This document shows positions 1 through 6,728 of a DNA stretch of 10,860 nt, piece by piece. This DNA comes from Eudoraea sp. GTDB taxonomy: Bacteria > Bacteroidota > Bacteroidia > Flavobacteriales > Flavobacteriaceae. The stretch lies in the NCBI GenBank assembly GCA_013042925.1, contig JABDPH010000362.1, positions 1 through 10,860 on the forward strand, read 5' to 3'. The notes below the pieces were generated by a model. The model did no database searches. It was not told the DNA's origin and saw only the letters and a list, made by a program, of their open reading frames with translations. Position numbers and translations under genes: made by a program. The first letter of the stretch is position 1. Each line of letters opens with the position of its first letter.

Positions 1-523
1 TATCCGGATTAGACTCTCTGACCTCTTTTCCGGTAACAAAATCGTACTCCTCCTTTTGCACAAGCCATGTTGAATTCTTAAATAGATTGGCATGTCCGCT
101 ATGATCAAAATGAGTATGGGAAAGGGATATATATTTAATATCGTCGGGAGTCATCCCAATTTTTTCTAGTTGATTTAAAACTGAATCTTTTCGGGAAACA
201 GTAAAGGCGCCATCAGGTGAAGTATAGGGTTCGGGTAGTCCAACCAATGATTCTGGAAGTCCTGCATCCCACATTAGGTTTCCTTTTGGATGTTTTATTA
301 CATAAAATGCATCTGCAAATTCTTTACTTTGTCCTTTATAAGACTCATCCTGCGCAAACAGCCCTAATGTATTTACTACTACTGTACCGCCATCAAAAGT
401 ATAAAGTTTCACTTCAGTTTTGGAGCTAGCTTCTGTATTTTCAGAAACAGATACAACTTCCTTTTTTGCTTCTTTACATGCAAAGAGCGAGACAATTACC
501 AATAATGCTATATACTTTTTCAT
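1..523 (-). CDS. MBL-fold metallo-hydrolase lipoprotein, N-acyl homoserine lactonase-like (partial, C-terminus beyond left edge)
   Basis: The frame is open from the ATG at 523 to the window edge, giving 174 residues. The N-terminus is a lipoprotein signal: MKK, a hydrophobic stretch, and lipobox LFAC with Cys16 as the lipidated residue. After a short polar linker comes the start of a metallo-beta-lactamase fold, with a WDAGLPESL strand-loop (85-93) and the zinc motif HTHFDHSGH (136-144), which supplies His136, His138, Asp140 and His141. This arrangement resembles proteins annotated as the N-acyl homoserine lactonase family (AiiA/AttM-like), but the substrate cannot be read from sequence; other lactones or esters are possible. 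The residues after Cys16 (KEAKKE) are not a good surface-export signal, so a periplasm-facing anchor is more likely. The gene starts 5 nt after the sufB stop on the same strand and is very probably co-transcribed with it. Later metal ligands lie outside the window. Confidence 0.88.
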   Translation of the reverse strand, partial: MKKYIALLVIVSLFACKEAKKEVVSVSENTEASSKTEVKLYTFDGGTVVVNTLGLFAQDESYKGQSKEFADAFYVIKHPKGNLMWDAGLPESLVGLPEPYTSPDGAFTVSRKDSVLNQLEKIGMTPDDIKYISLSHTHFDHSGHANLFKNSTWLVQKEEYDFVTGKEVRESNPD

Positions 524-528
524 AGTAC

Positions 529-1974
529 TTAACCTACTGATCCTTCAAGGCTTATTTCTAACAGTTTTTGCGCTTCAACAGCAAATTCCATTGGAAGTTT
601 GTTAAGTACTTCCTTGCTAAACCCGTTTACAATCAGGGCAATAGCTTTTTCCGTTTCTATACCCCGCTGATTACAATAAAAAATCTGATCTTCCCCAATT
701 TTACTGGTAGTAGCTTCATGTTCAATCTGTGCCGATTTATTCTTTACCTCTATGTATGGAAAAGTATGTGCTCCGCAGTCATTCCCCATTAACAAGGAAT
801 CACATTGTGAAAAATTCCTTGCGTTCTTAGCCCTGCTGTTTACTTGCACTAAGCCCCTATAACTATTCTGGGATTTCCCGGCAGAAATCCCTTTTGAAAT
901 AATTGTACTTTTTGTGTTTTTACCTAAATGGACCATTTTTGTCCCTGTATCAGCCTGCTGATAATTATTTGTTACCGCGATGGAATAAAACTCCCCGATG
1001 GAATTGTCCCCTTTTAAAATACAGGACGGGTACTTCCATGTAATAGCCGAACCGGTTTCAACCTGTGTCCAGGAAATCTTGGCGTTTTTTTCACAAAGTC
1101 CCCTTTTGGTAACAAAATTGTAAACTCCTCCTTTACCCTCTTTATCACCAGGAAACCAGTTTTGGACTGTAGAATATTTAATTTCGGCATTATCCAAAGC
1201 AATAAGTTCTACCACAGCAGCATGTAATTGGTTTTCATCTCTCGATGGTGCCGTGCAGCCTTCCAGATAACTTACATAACTACCTTCATCTGCGACTACC
1301 AGCGTACGCTCAAATTGTCCGGTGCCAGCCTGATTTATTCTGAAATAAGTTGACAATTCCATTGGACATCTAACTCCTTTAGGGATGTAACAAAAAGATC
1401 CGTCTGAGAATACAGCTGAATTTAATGCGGCATAGAAGTTATCCTTTTGCGGTACAACAGTCCCAAGATGTTTTTTAACAAGTTCCGGATGTTCCTTTAT
1501 TGCTTCGGAAATAGAACAAAATATAATCCCTTTTTCTGCCAATGTTTTTTTGAATGTAGTTGCTACAGAAACTGAATCCATAACAATATCAACGGCCACT
1601 CCTGCAAGTTTTTTTTGTTCATCTAAAGAAATCCCCAATTTTTTAAAAGTATCCAATAACTCCGGATCCACCTCGTCTAAACTATCGTATTTAGGTTTTT
1701 TGTTAGGTGCCGAATAATATGAAATATTTTGAAAATCTGGTTTCTTGTAATGAATATTAGCCCATTCTGGTTCAACCATTTCCTTCCAGACCCGAAAAGC
1801 TTCAAGTCGCCATGAAGTCATCCATTCCGGTTCTTCCTTCTTTTTAGAAATTGCAATTACAATCTCTTCATTTAAGCCTTTGGGAAATGTGTCGGACTCA
1901 ATATCGGTATAGAAACCATATTCATATTCCTTGGTTTCCAGCTCTTTTTTTAATTCTTCTTCGGTATATGCCAT
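529..1974 (-). CDS. sufB: Fe-S cluster assembly scaffold SufB
   Basis: SufB is the core of the cytosolic SufBCD scaffold that builds Fe-S clusters using sulfur from SufS/SufE and ATP hydrolysis by SufC. The 481-residue product is close to the usual length (about 470-495). It has the conserved central stretch around [20 protein letters not shown] and the C-terminal region [11 protein letters not shown] (Cys391, aligning by motif with E. coli Cys405, the essential cluster/sulfur site), then [14 protein letters not shown] and [18 protein letters not shown]. The ATG at 1974 gives the usual N-terminal start, with a possible AAGGG ribosome site (1986-1990) 11 nt upstream. It lies 34 nt downstream of the A-type carrier gene and 5 nt before the metallo-hydrolase gene. 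SufC and SufD are not in view; they may follow beyond the left edge, which would make the metallo-hydrolase gene an insertion in the operon. Identification is secure. Confidence 0.97.
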   Translation of the reverse strand: MAYTEEELKKELETKEYEYGFYTDIESDTFPKGLNEEIVIAISKKKEEPEWMTSWRLEAFRVWKEMVEPEWANIHYKKPDFQNISYYSAPNKKPKYDSLDEVDPELLDTFKKLGISLDEQKKLAGVAVDIVMDSVSVATTFKKTLAEKGIIFCSISEAIKEHPELVKKHLGTVVPQKDNFYAALNSAVFSDGSFCYIPKGVRCPMELSTYFRINQAGTGQFERTLVVADEGSYVSYLEGCTAPSRDENQLHAAVVELIALDNAEIKYSTVQNWFPGDKEGKGGVYNFVTKRGLCEKNAKISWTQVETGSAITWKYPSCILKGDNSIGEFYSIAVTNNYQQADTGTKMVHLGKNTKSTIISKGISAGKSQNSYRGLVQVNSRAKNARNFSQCDSLLMGNDCGAHTFPYIEVKNKSAQIEHEATTSKIGEDQIFYCNQRGIETEKAIALIVNGFSKEVLNKLPMEFAVEAQKLLEISLEGSVG

Positions 1975-1985
1975 AGGCTATTTAA

Positions 1986-2006
1986 CCCTTAAAAGGGATC
2001 CCTTTT
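1986..2006 (-). other. Intra-operon palindrome with alternative hairpins
   Basis: The 34-nt gap between the A-type carrier gene and sufB contains a perfect 16-bp palindrome, aaaagggatccctttt (1991-2006), starting 2 nt after the upstream stop codon on the minus strand. Its CCCTTTT half can pair instead with AAGGG (1986-1990), which is the likely sufB ribosome site. The two foldings are mutually exclusive. The palindrome itself is directly visible; any effect on translation or RNA stability is inference. Confidence 0.5.
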
Positions 2007-2008
2007 TG

Positions 2009-2338
2009 TTATAATGAAAAACTCTCACCACAGCCACATGTGCGCTGTGCATTAGGATTATTAAAAACGAATCCCTTACCATTGAGACCTCCGGAATACT
2101 CCAGGGTTGTTCCAACCAGGTAGAGAAAACTTTTCTTATCTACAATAATGCGTACAGCGTTGTCTTCGAAAACCTTATCAGTTTCATCAACTTTATTGTC
2201 AAATTTTAATTCATAAGACAATCCACTGCAACCACCGCTTTTTACACCAACCCTAACAAAATCCTTTTCCGCGTTAAAACCTTCCTCACTCATAAGTAAG
2301 GCAACCCGCTTTTTTGCTGTTTCAGATACTTTGATCAT
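2009..2338 (-). CDS. sufA: A-type iron-sulfur carrier (HesB/IscA/SufA family)
   Basis: This 109-residue protein belongs to the A-type carrier family, which receives Fe-S clusters from the scaffold and passes them to apoproteins. The three family cysteines are all present: Cys37 in KSGGCSGLSY, and Cys101 and Cys103 in the C-terminal TCGCGESF motif. The family core GKGFVFNNPNA precedes the last pair. Length is typical (about 107-120). The ATG at 2338 is preceded by AAGGA about 8 nt upstream, one of the few Shine-Dalgarno-like sites in the window, and by a good Bacteroidota promoter. It is the first gene of the unit with sufB. Whether it is best called SufA, IscA or ErpA cannot be decided from sequence alone; sufA is used because of the suf neighbour. 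Confidence 0.93.
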   Translation of the reverse strand: MIKVSETAKKRVALLMSEEGFNAEKDFVRVGVKSGGCSGLSYELKFDNKVDETDKVFEDNAVRIIVDKKSFLYLVGTTLEYSGGLNGKGFVFNNPNAQRTCGCGESFSL

Positions 2339-2374
2339 TTTATATCCTTATTTGGTATTATTCTAAATAGTTTA

Positions 2375-2404
2375 CAAATATAGGGTATAGTTGGGGTTTT
2401 ACAA
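2375..2404 (-). promoter_or_regulatory. Predicted Bacteroidota promoter of the sufA-sufB unit
   Basis: On the minus strand a perfect -7 box TATATTTG (2375-2382, consensus TAnnTTTG) is preceded by TTG (2402-2404) with a 19-nt spacer, the expected arrangement for the Bacteroidota primary sigma factor. It predicts a leader of roughly 30 nt before the ATG at 2338. I saw no clear inverted repeat over the promoter that would mark an Fe-S regulator site. Confidence 0.6.
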
Positions 2405-2539
2405 TAATTCCTAACATTATTATAACGTATAAAACCATAGAGGATATCTATTGGGTTTGGCGATAACTATGGAAGGGAAAGATAGAATTGGATAACTTAC
2501 AAACCGGACTTTTAGGAGATTGTTCTTAATTGATAGCGC

Positions 2540-3886
2540 TTATTTGATTTTTATAATCACAACGTCCGTAAGCCCTTTATTTGAGAGGTTCGGAAAATCA
2601 TTGCTGGTGCTTTCACCAACCAGAAGAATACTTTTATCTTCATTCTCAACAGCATCAAAACCATAATCCAGATTTGATCCTCCATAAGAACCCTGCCAAA
2701 GCAGATTACCTTCGGGGTCCGTTTTTAGTAACCAAATATCGTTTTCTCCTTGATTTTCTTCCGCATCCCCATCAGTACTTTTTGTATTCCCGGTAATAAT
2801 AAATCCGCCGTCTTTAGTGGTAGTTACGGCCTGGGCGGCGTCGAACTGCGAGCCTCCAAAGGTCTTCTCCCATAACAGTTTACCATTAGCATCTATTTTT
2901 ATTAGCCATACATCAGATTCCCCATGATTTATTGAAATATCCTTATCTGAACTAAAGGTATTCCCGGTGACCACGTAGGCACCATCCGTAGTTTTTGCAA
3001 TATCATATGCTACTTCAATACCTGAACCGCCAAATGAGCGTTCCCATAACAACTCTCCTGAAGCCGTTAATTTTATTACCCAAAAATCATAACTGCCTTT
3101 AGTATTCGAAATATCATAATCATCACTTTCAGAAAATCCTGCCATTACAAAACTTCCATCGTCTGCCTCAATAACGGCATGGGCTCTGTCATTGTTGGTC
3201 CCACCATAGTAACTCCTCCATTCCAAATTACCATTGGCATCTATTTTAGTTCCCCAAAATTCGCCCACACCATGCCTGGTCAGAAAATTGCCCTTGTAAT
3301 ATGTGCCATCGTCAAGGGCTGCAGTAATATCTAAAAATCCAGCGAAGAAAAATCCCCCGTCGGCAGTTTGTAGTAAATCATATGAATGATCATGGCCAGA
3401 AAAACCAAAACTTTTTTCCCACTCAATAGTCCCTGATTCATCCAGTTTTAAAATCCAGTTATCATGGAATCCCTCATTGTTGCTTCCATCTCCATCATCG
3501 CTCATGGCATATCCCGTAATGGCATAACCGCCATCTGAGGTCTGGATTATAGATTGGCCTTTGTCATCCTTGCTGCCTCCATAAGTCTTACTCCAAAGAA
3601 GATTCCCTTCGTTATCTAACTTTAGAACCCAATAATCATTTACCGGAATTGATTTGTCTGCCAGATCACCATCGGTACTTTTTGAATACCCCAGGATTGC
3701 ATAACCACCATCAATTGTGCTAATAACGGATTGCGCGGTTTCCTCATCAGAACCTCCAAAATTCTTTACCCAATCAATCTCACCTAAAAAATTTGCATTA
3801 TCATAGGCATTGTCCGGAACTACAGTCTCATCATCTGAACATGAAAACAGAAACAAAGCAATAAATAATGTATAACAGATTTTCAC
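2540..3886 (-). CDS. Seven-repeat beta-propeller lipoprotein, probably surface-exposed
   Basis: This 448-residue lipoprotein has lipobox LFSC (Cys16), so the mature protein begins CSDDET. Acidic residues right after the cysteine resemble the lipoprotein export signals described in Flavobacterium and Bacteroides (SDDFE, SDDDD), which send lipoproteins to the outer face of the outer membrane. The rest is almost entirely seven copies of a repeat of about 58 residues, with the conserved opening Trp at 39, 98, 156, 223, 281, 339 and 397. Each copy follows W-x-K-x-[FY]-GGS, then D-x-A, DGG-[YF], a Gly/Ser/Asp-rich loop, and D-x-W-x-x-K-[LI]-D-x-x-G-x-L. Seven such units suggest a seven-bladed propeller. 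Copy 3 carries a 9-residue insertion, and copy 7 lacks the D-x-W tryptophan. No catalytic motif is visible, so binding is more likely than catalysis. It lies 7 nt after the choice-of-anchor B gene and probably shares its transcript. Confidence 0.85.
   Translation of the reverse strand: MKICYTLFIALFLFSCSDDETVVPDNAYDNANFLGEIDWVKNFGGSDEETAQSVISTIDGGYAILGYSKSTDGDLADKSIPVNDYWVLKLDNEGNLLWSKTYGGSKDDKGQSIIQTSDGGYAITGYAMSDDGDGSNNEGFHDNWILKLDESGTIEWEKSFGFSGHDHSYDLLQTADGGFFFAGFLDITAALDDGTYYKGNFLTRHGVGEFWGTKIDANGNLEWRSYYGGTNNDRAHAVIEADDGSFVMAGFSESDDYDISNTKGSYDFWVIKLTASGELLWERSFGGSGIEVAYDIAKTTDGAYVVTGNTFSSDKDISINHGESDVWLIKIDANGKLLWEKTFGGSQFDAAQAVTTTKDGGFIITGNTKSTDGDAEENQGENDIWLLKTDPEGNLLWQGSYGGSNLDYGFDAVENEDKSILLVGESTSNDFPNLSNKGLTDVVIIKIK
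2543..3778 (-). repeat. Seven tandem protein-level repeats of about 58 codons
   Basis: Repeat starts, taken at the conserved Trp, are spaced 59, 58, 67, 58, 58 and 58 residues apart, so the DNA has a period of about 174 nt. The copies are diverged at nucleotide level; copies 5 and 6 look most alike (WERSFGGS / WEKTFGGS and similar ends). This pattern points to old duplication kept by structure rather than recent expansion. Confidence 0.8.
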
Positions 3887-3893
3887 GGCTAAT

Positions 3894-5120
3894 TTAATTT
3901 GACTTTTTAATTACGAATAAACCAGAATTGATATCATTAACTATGATTTTTTCACTTTCAAAATAGGGATAGACACTCCATACACCTTCAAAAGCGGCTG
4001 TATTACTTAAGGGATATGTATCAAAAAAGCCCTCTTCAATAATAGTCTGTCCGTCAATTCCTGAAATATCCAGGATTCGAACGCCTGCAGTATAATTTGC
4101 AAGATAAAAATCATCCCCTTTAACATATCCATTGTGGTCAATAGCTGCCGTCTCACCTAAATAAGTAGTGTGCAAAATTGGATTTTCAAGGTCTGTAAGA
4201 TCAAAGACCAGGGTCCGCGAATCAAAACCAAAGGTCAACTCATCGGTTTCATCTCCTAAAATAAAATAACGCTGATCTTCAGAAAACCATCCCTGATGTG
4301 TGTACCCTATATTGCTATATTGAAAAGTACTGATCTGCTGAGGGTTATTTTTATCTGTAACGTTGACAATAGCAACCTGATTTTCATTCGCCCCTATAAA
4401 AATTTCTTGCCCTGTATAATTTGCGTCCGGACCATTATAAGTTTCTACCTGTGCATCGTGAGAGTAACCGTTAGCGCCATAGCCACCGGCTGCGATTGGA
4501 TTTTTAGGATCCTGAATATCAATAAAGTGGGCTCCTCCGTTAAAAGTGTCTGTGCCAACCGCATAAGCATATCCGCTGGCTTCATTGATAACAATATTAT
4601 GTGCATTCCCAAAACTGGTATAGCGGGTATCTGCCTCAAAATTTTCAGGAGCATTCGCCACATTTCTCAATTTTGTTAAATCAAAAACCTGCATCCCATG
4701 GCCACCGGCTTCAGAGACAATAAATGCATGGTCCTGATATACTTTAATATCTCTCCAGGTGCTGGATGCTGTTGCTGTTGGTAATTTTCCAAGATAAATC
4801 AATTCTTCAGTATCCGTTATGTCAACAAAGGCGGTTCCATTATTCAAACCAACCAATGCATATTCATTTCCTGTTATGCTGTCTGTCCACCCCCAGATAT
4901 CATTCCCTGCAGAAGCGCTAAATGAAGTCAGACTTATTTGACCCAACAGGTCATAACCATTACAGGGATAAATGCCGGCCATACCATCCTGACAAGGCGA
5001 AAATCCCGTTTGCGGATTTTCAATCATCTCTTCCGGGGTATCATTAACAGGAGTGTTGTCACTACTAGAGCAGCTAAATAGAAAGAATAGGCCAGAAATT
5101 AGCAGGAGTGTTTTGTTCAT
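3894..5120 (-). CDS. Choice-of-anchor B family lipoprotein (LVIVD-repeat beta-propeller)
   Basis: This is a 408-residue lipoprotein with signal MNKTLLLISGLFFLFSC; Cys17 is the lipid anchor site, followed by a Ser/Asp/Pro/Glu-rich linker. The family signature CQDGMAGIYPCNGYDLL spans 43-59. LVIVD-type strands follow, such as TAFVDITD (96-103), MQVFDLTK, HFIDIQDPKNP, VAIVNVTDKNNP, TLVFDLTDLENP and VRILDIS (348-353), as expected for a beta-propeller. The name reflects that family members use different C-terminal anchors; here there is no C-terminal sorting domain and the N-terminal lipid serves as anchor. Four His residues sit in equivalent contexts: AHN (174), SHD (221), THQGW (275) and DHN (329). 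Function is unknown in the family as far as I can say. It is the first gene of a two-gene unit with the seven-repeat lipoprotein, and its promoter must lie in the 70-bp gap it shares with thiL. Confidence 0.9.
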   Translation of the reverse strand: MNKTLLLISGLFFLFSCSSSDNTPVNDTPEEMIENPQTGFSPCQDGMAGIYPCNGYDLLGQISLTSFSASAGNDIWGWTDSITGNEYALVGLNNGTAFVDITDTEELIYLGKLPTATASSTWRDIKVYQDHAFIVSEAGGHGMQVFDLTKLRNVANAPENFEADTRYTSFGNAHNIVINEASGYAYAVGTDTFNGGAHFIDIQDPKNPIAAGGYGANGYSHDAQVETYNGPDANYTGQEIFIGANENQVAIVNVTDKNNPQQISTFQYSNIGYTHQGWFSEDQRYFILGDETDELTFGFDSRTLVFDLTDLENPILHTTYLGETAAIDHNGYVKGDDFYLANYTAGVRILDISGIDGQTIIEEGFFDTYPLSNTAAFEGVWSVYPYFESEKIIVNDINSGLFVIKKSN

Positions 5121-5178
5121 GGGGTAAAAAATAATTATTCTTTTTCGCTGTAAAGATAATATATTATTCTCATCCGCT

Positions 5179-5186
5179 TATTTTTG
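5179..5186 (+). promoter_or_regulatory. -7 box of the thiL promoter, possibly giving a leaderless mRNA
   Basis: TATTTTTG (5179-5186) matches TAnnTTTG and ends 4 nt before the thiL ATG at 5191, so transcription would start at or within a few bases of the start codon. No clear TTTG element is seen at the expected distance upstream. The 70-bp gap also has to hold the promoter of the divergent lipoprotein pair; the best -7 candidate for that, on the minus strand, is TATCTTTA (5151-5158), with one mismatch and no obvious -33 partner. Confidence 0.5.
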
Positions 5187-5190
5187 CACT

Positions 5191-6240
5191 ATGTTTGAAG
5201 ATAAGAATCAGGATAAAACTTCCTTAGAGCAATTGGGTGAATTTGGACTAATCGATCACCTCACACGGAACTTAAAATTGCATCATAAATCTACAATTAA
5301 AGGTATTGGAGATGATGCGGCTGTGCTCGACTTTAAAGATAATAAGACACTTGTCTCTACGGATTTGTTGATTGAAGGAATACATTTTGATCTTAGCTAT
5401 ATGCCTTTGAAACATCTGGGCTATAAAGCTGTAATTGTTAATTTATCCGACATTTATGCAATGAATGCAAGGGCTACCCAGATCACGGTTTCCGTTGCAG
5501 TCTCCAATCGGTTTCCTCTGGAGGCTTTAGAAGAATTCTATAAGGGAATTGAACTGGCCTGCGAACTTTACAAAATAGATTTGGTTGGGGGCGATACCTC
5601 CTCTTCTACTACAGGTATGATCATAAGTATCACAGCGCTTGGGGAAGCGGCAAAAGAAGACATCGTTTACAGGAGTCAGGCAAAACCAAATGATCTCCTG
5701 GTAGTAAGCGGCGACCTGGGAGCTGCCTATATGGGGTTGCAGGTATTAAAACGTGAAAAGGAAGTATTTAAGGTAAATCCAAATAATCAGCCGGATCTAT
5801 CGGCATATAGTTATATCATTGAGCGCCAATTAAAACCTGAGGCCAGAAAAGACATTGTGGAATTATTAAAGAAGCTTGGGATTAAACCTACTTCTATGAT
5901 TGATATCAGTGATGGGCTTTCTTCAGAAATTCTTCATTTATGCAAGCAGAGTGAAGTTGGTTGCAATCTATATGAAGATAAAATCCCTTTAGATCCGACA
6001 GTAATTTCAGCCTGCGAAGAGTTTAAACTGGATAGCACTTTAGTTGCTTTAAGTGGTGGAGAAGATTATGAGTTACTGTTCACAATTGATCAAAAAAAAT
6101 TCCCGGAATTAAAGGGCAATCCTAACTTTACTGTTGTGGGGCACATAACAGAAAAGAATGAAGGCGCACACTTAGTTTCCAGGAATAATTCTAAAATTCC
6201 TCTTACCGCTCAGGGGTGGAATTCATTTGCCAAAGCATAA
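5191..6240 (+). CDS. thiL: Thiamine-monophosphate kinase ThiL
   Basis: ThiL phosphorylates thiamine monophosphate with ATP to give thiamine diphosphate, the last step of cofactor synthesis, in the cytosol. The 349-residue product has the family motifs in order: GIGDDAAVL (38-46), STDLLIEGIHFDL (56-68), VNLSDIYAMNA (83-93) and GGDTSSS (133-139), the Asp-rich Mg/ATP and substrate sites. The second half has VVSGDLGAAYMGL (171-183), MIDISDGLSSEI (236-247) and SGGEDYELLF (288-297) of the AIR-synthase-like fold. The ATG at 5191 fits the usual N-terminus and follows a -7 promoter box almost directly. There is no room for a TPP riboswitch in the 70-bp upstream gap, and no other thiamine gene is visible nearby. 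Its TAA directly abuts the stop codon of the converging microprotein gene. Confidence 0.96.
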   Translation: MFEDKNQDKTSLEQLGEFGLIDHLTRNLKLHHKSTIKGIGDDAAVLDFKDNKTLVSTDLLIEGIHFDLSYMPLKHLGYKAVIVNLSDIYAMNARATQITVSVAVSNRFPLEALEEFYKGIELACELYKIDLVGGDTSSSTTGMIISITALGEAAKEDIVYRSQAKPNDLLVVSGDLGAAYMGLQVLKREKEVFKVNPNNQPDLSAYSYIIERQLKPEARKDIVELLKKLGIKPTSMIDISDGLSSEILHLCKQSEVGCNLYEDKIPLDPTVISACEEFKLDSTLVALSGGEDYELLFTIDQKKFPELKGNPNFTVVGHITEKNEGAHLVSRNNSKIPLTAQGWNSFAKA

Positions 6241-6465
6241 TTAAGCCACCTGTTGTGTATGGGTAGTCCTATGTCTTTTTTGGTACAAATCTTCTAAGGT
6301 TGCATTGATCTCCTGAAGTTCAGGAGTTAAAACGGAAAGGTTTCCGCTTACGTCTGTTGTGACTTCCTTGCCACAGTGAACACACTTATATTCCTTTATG
6401 TGTAAAGTAACCTTCTTGGATACGGAATAATGGTGACCAAAAATATTGCAAAATATTTTTTTCAT
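6241..6465 (-). CDS. Small Cys/His (zinc-ribbon-like) protein, 74 residues
   Basis: The start is placed at the ATG at 6465, giving MKKIFCNIFGHHYSVSKK...; an upstream in-frame TTG at 6558 would add a run of 31 residues that looks non-native. Cys6, His11/His12, Cys28 and Cys31 (YKCVHCGKEV) form a plausible single zinc site of the C-H-CxxC kind. The FCNIFGHHY...YKCVHCG pattern resembles short prophage-type DUF1660 proteins and small conserved flavobacterial proteins, from memory and not from a search. The tail (residues 39-74) is polar, with a likely helix LTPELQEINATLEDLYQKR. It is probably cytosolic, as no signal or membrane segment is seen. It converges on thiL with zero bases between stop codons. 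Function is unknown; nucleic-acid or protein binding would be typical for such a fold. I rate the gene as real because of the codon-like Cys/His pattern. Confidence 0.72.
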   Translation of the reverse strand: MKKIFCNIFGHHYSVSKKVTLHIKEYKCVHCGKEVTTDVSGNLSVLTPELQEINATLEDLYQKRHRTTHTQQVA

Positions 6466-6523
6466 ATTGTAGGTTTTAGGTCTGCATTGGTAGGGTTTGG
6501 GAATCCTTAATATGCAATAATAA

Positions 6524-6603
6524 ACACTCAGTAAAAGTAATTGAGACAATAATTTCAATTAACTTAATTTCAGAACGCATCTAACTTGCATTTTATTGAG
6601 TGT
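6524..6603. repeat. Nested inverted repeat in the divergent gap upstream of brnQ
   Basis: ACACTCAGTAAAA (6524-6536) faces TTTTATTGAGTGT (6591-6603), 13 positions with one mismatch that would be a G-U pair in RNA, separated by 54 nt. Inside it, TAATTGA (6538-6544) faces TCAATTA (6555-6561). The 263-nt gap 6466-6728 holds nothing else coding that I can support. Confidence 0.4.
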
Positions 6604-6679
6604 CCCCTATAAATTTTATGCTTTTTTCGACGAACGTCTCTTTTTACGGCGAATTGTAAGTTTAAGCAGATGAATTTTG

Positions 6680-6712
6680 TTTGAGATTTAGTCTTTTTTT
6701 CATTTATCTTTC
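6680..6712 (+). promoter_or_regulatory. Weak candidate promoter of brnQ
   Basis: TTTG (6680-6683), a 21-nt spacer and TATCTTTC (6705-6712) fit the Bacteroidota pattern except for the last base of the -7 box. This would start transcription about 10 nt before the ATG at 6729 and would exclude the in-frame TTG at 6681 as a start. Confidence 0.3.
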
Positions 6713-6728
6713 ACGTTTGATTAATTCT

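Noticed and set aside
2435..2472. ccatag/ctatgg inverted repeat between the lipoprotein unit and sufA
   Set aside because: Only 6 bp with a 26-nt loop and no T-run; too weak to call a terminator or operator.
4296..4679. 127-codon plus-strand frame inside the choice-of-anchor B gene
   Set aside because: It is antisense to a well-supported family member, and its translation shows no recognisable domain or signal.
5121..5190. TPP riboswitch upstream of thiL
   Set aside because: The gap is too short, no THI-box-like conserved blocks are seen, and the promoter box lies next to the ATG.
6466..6558. N-terminal extension of the microprotein from a TTG at 6558
   Set aside because: The ATG at 6465 starts the MKKIFC motif directly; the extension does not look like a proper signal peptide and overlaps the inverted repeat.
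6629..6638. gacgaacgtc palindrome with flanking T-runs
   Set aside because: The stem is only 4 bp with a 2-nt centre and no gene ends there; likely chance.
6681..6728. Upstream TTG start for brnQ adding 16 residues
   Set aside because: The family N-terminus begins at the ATG at 6729, and the candidate promoter overlaps the longer start.
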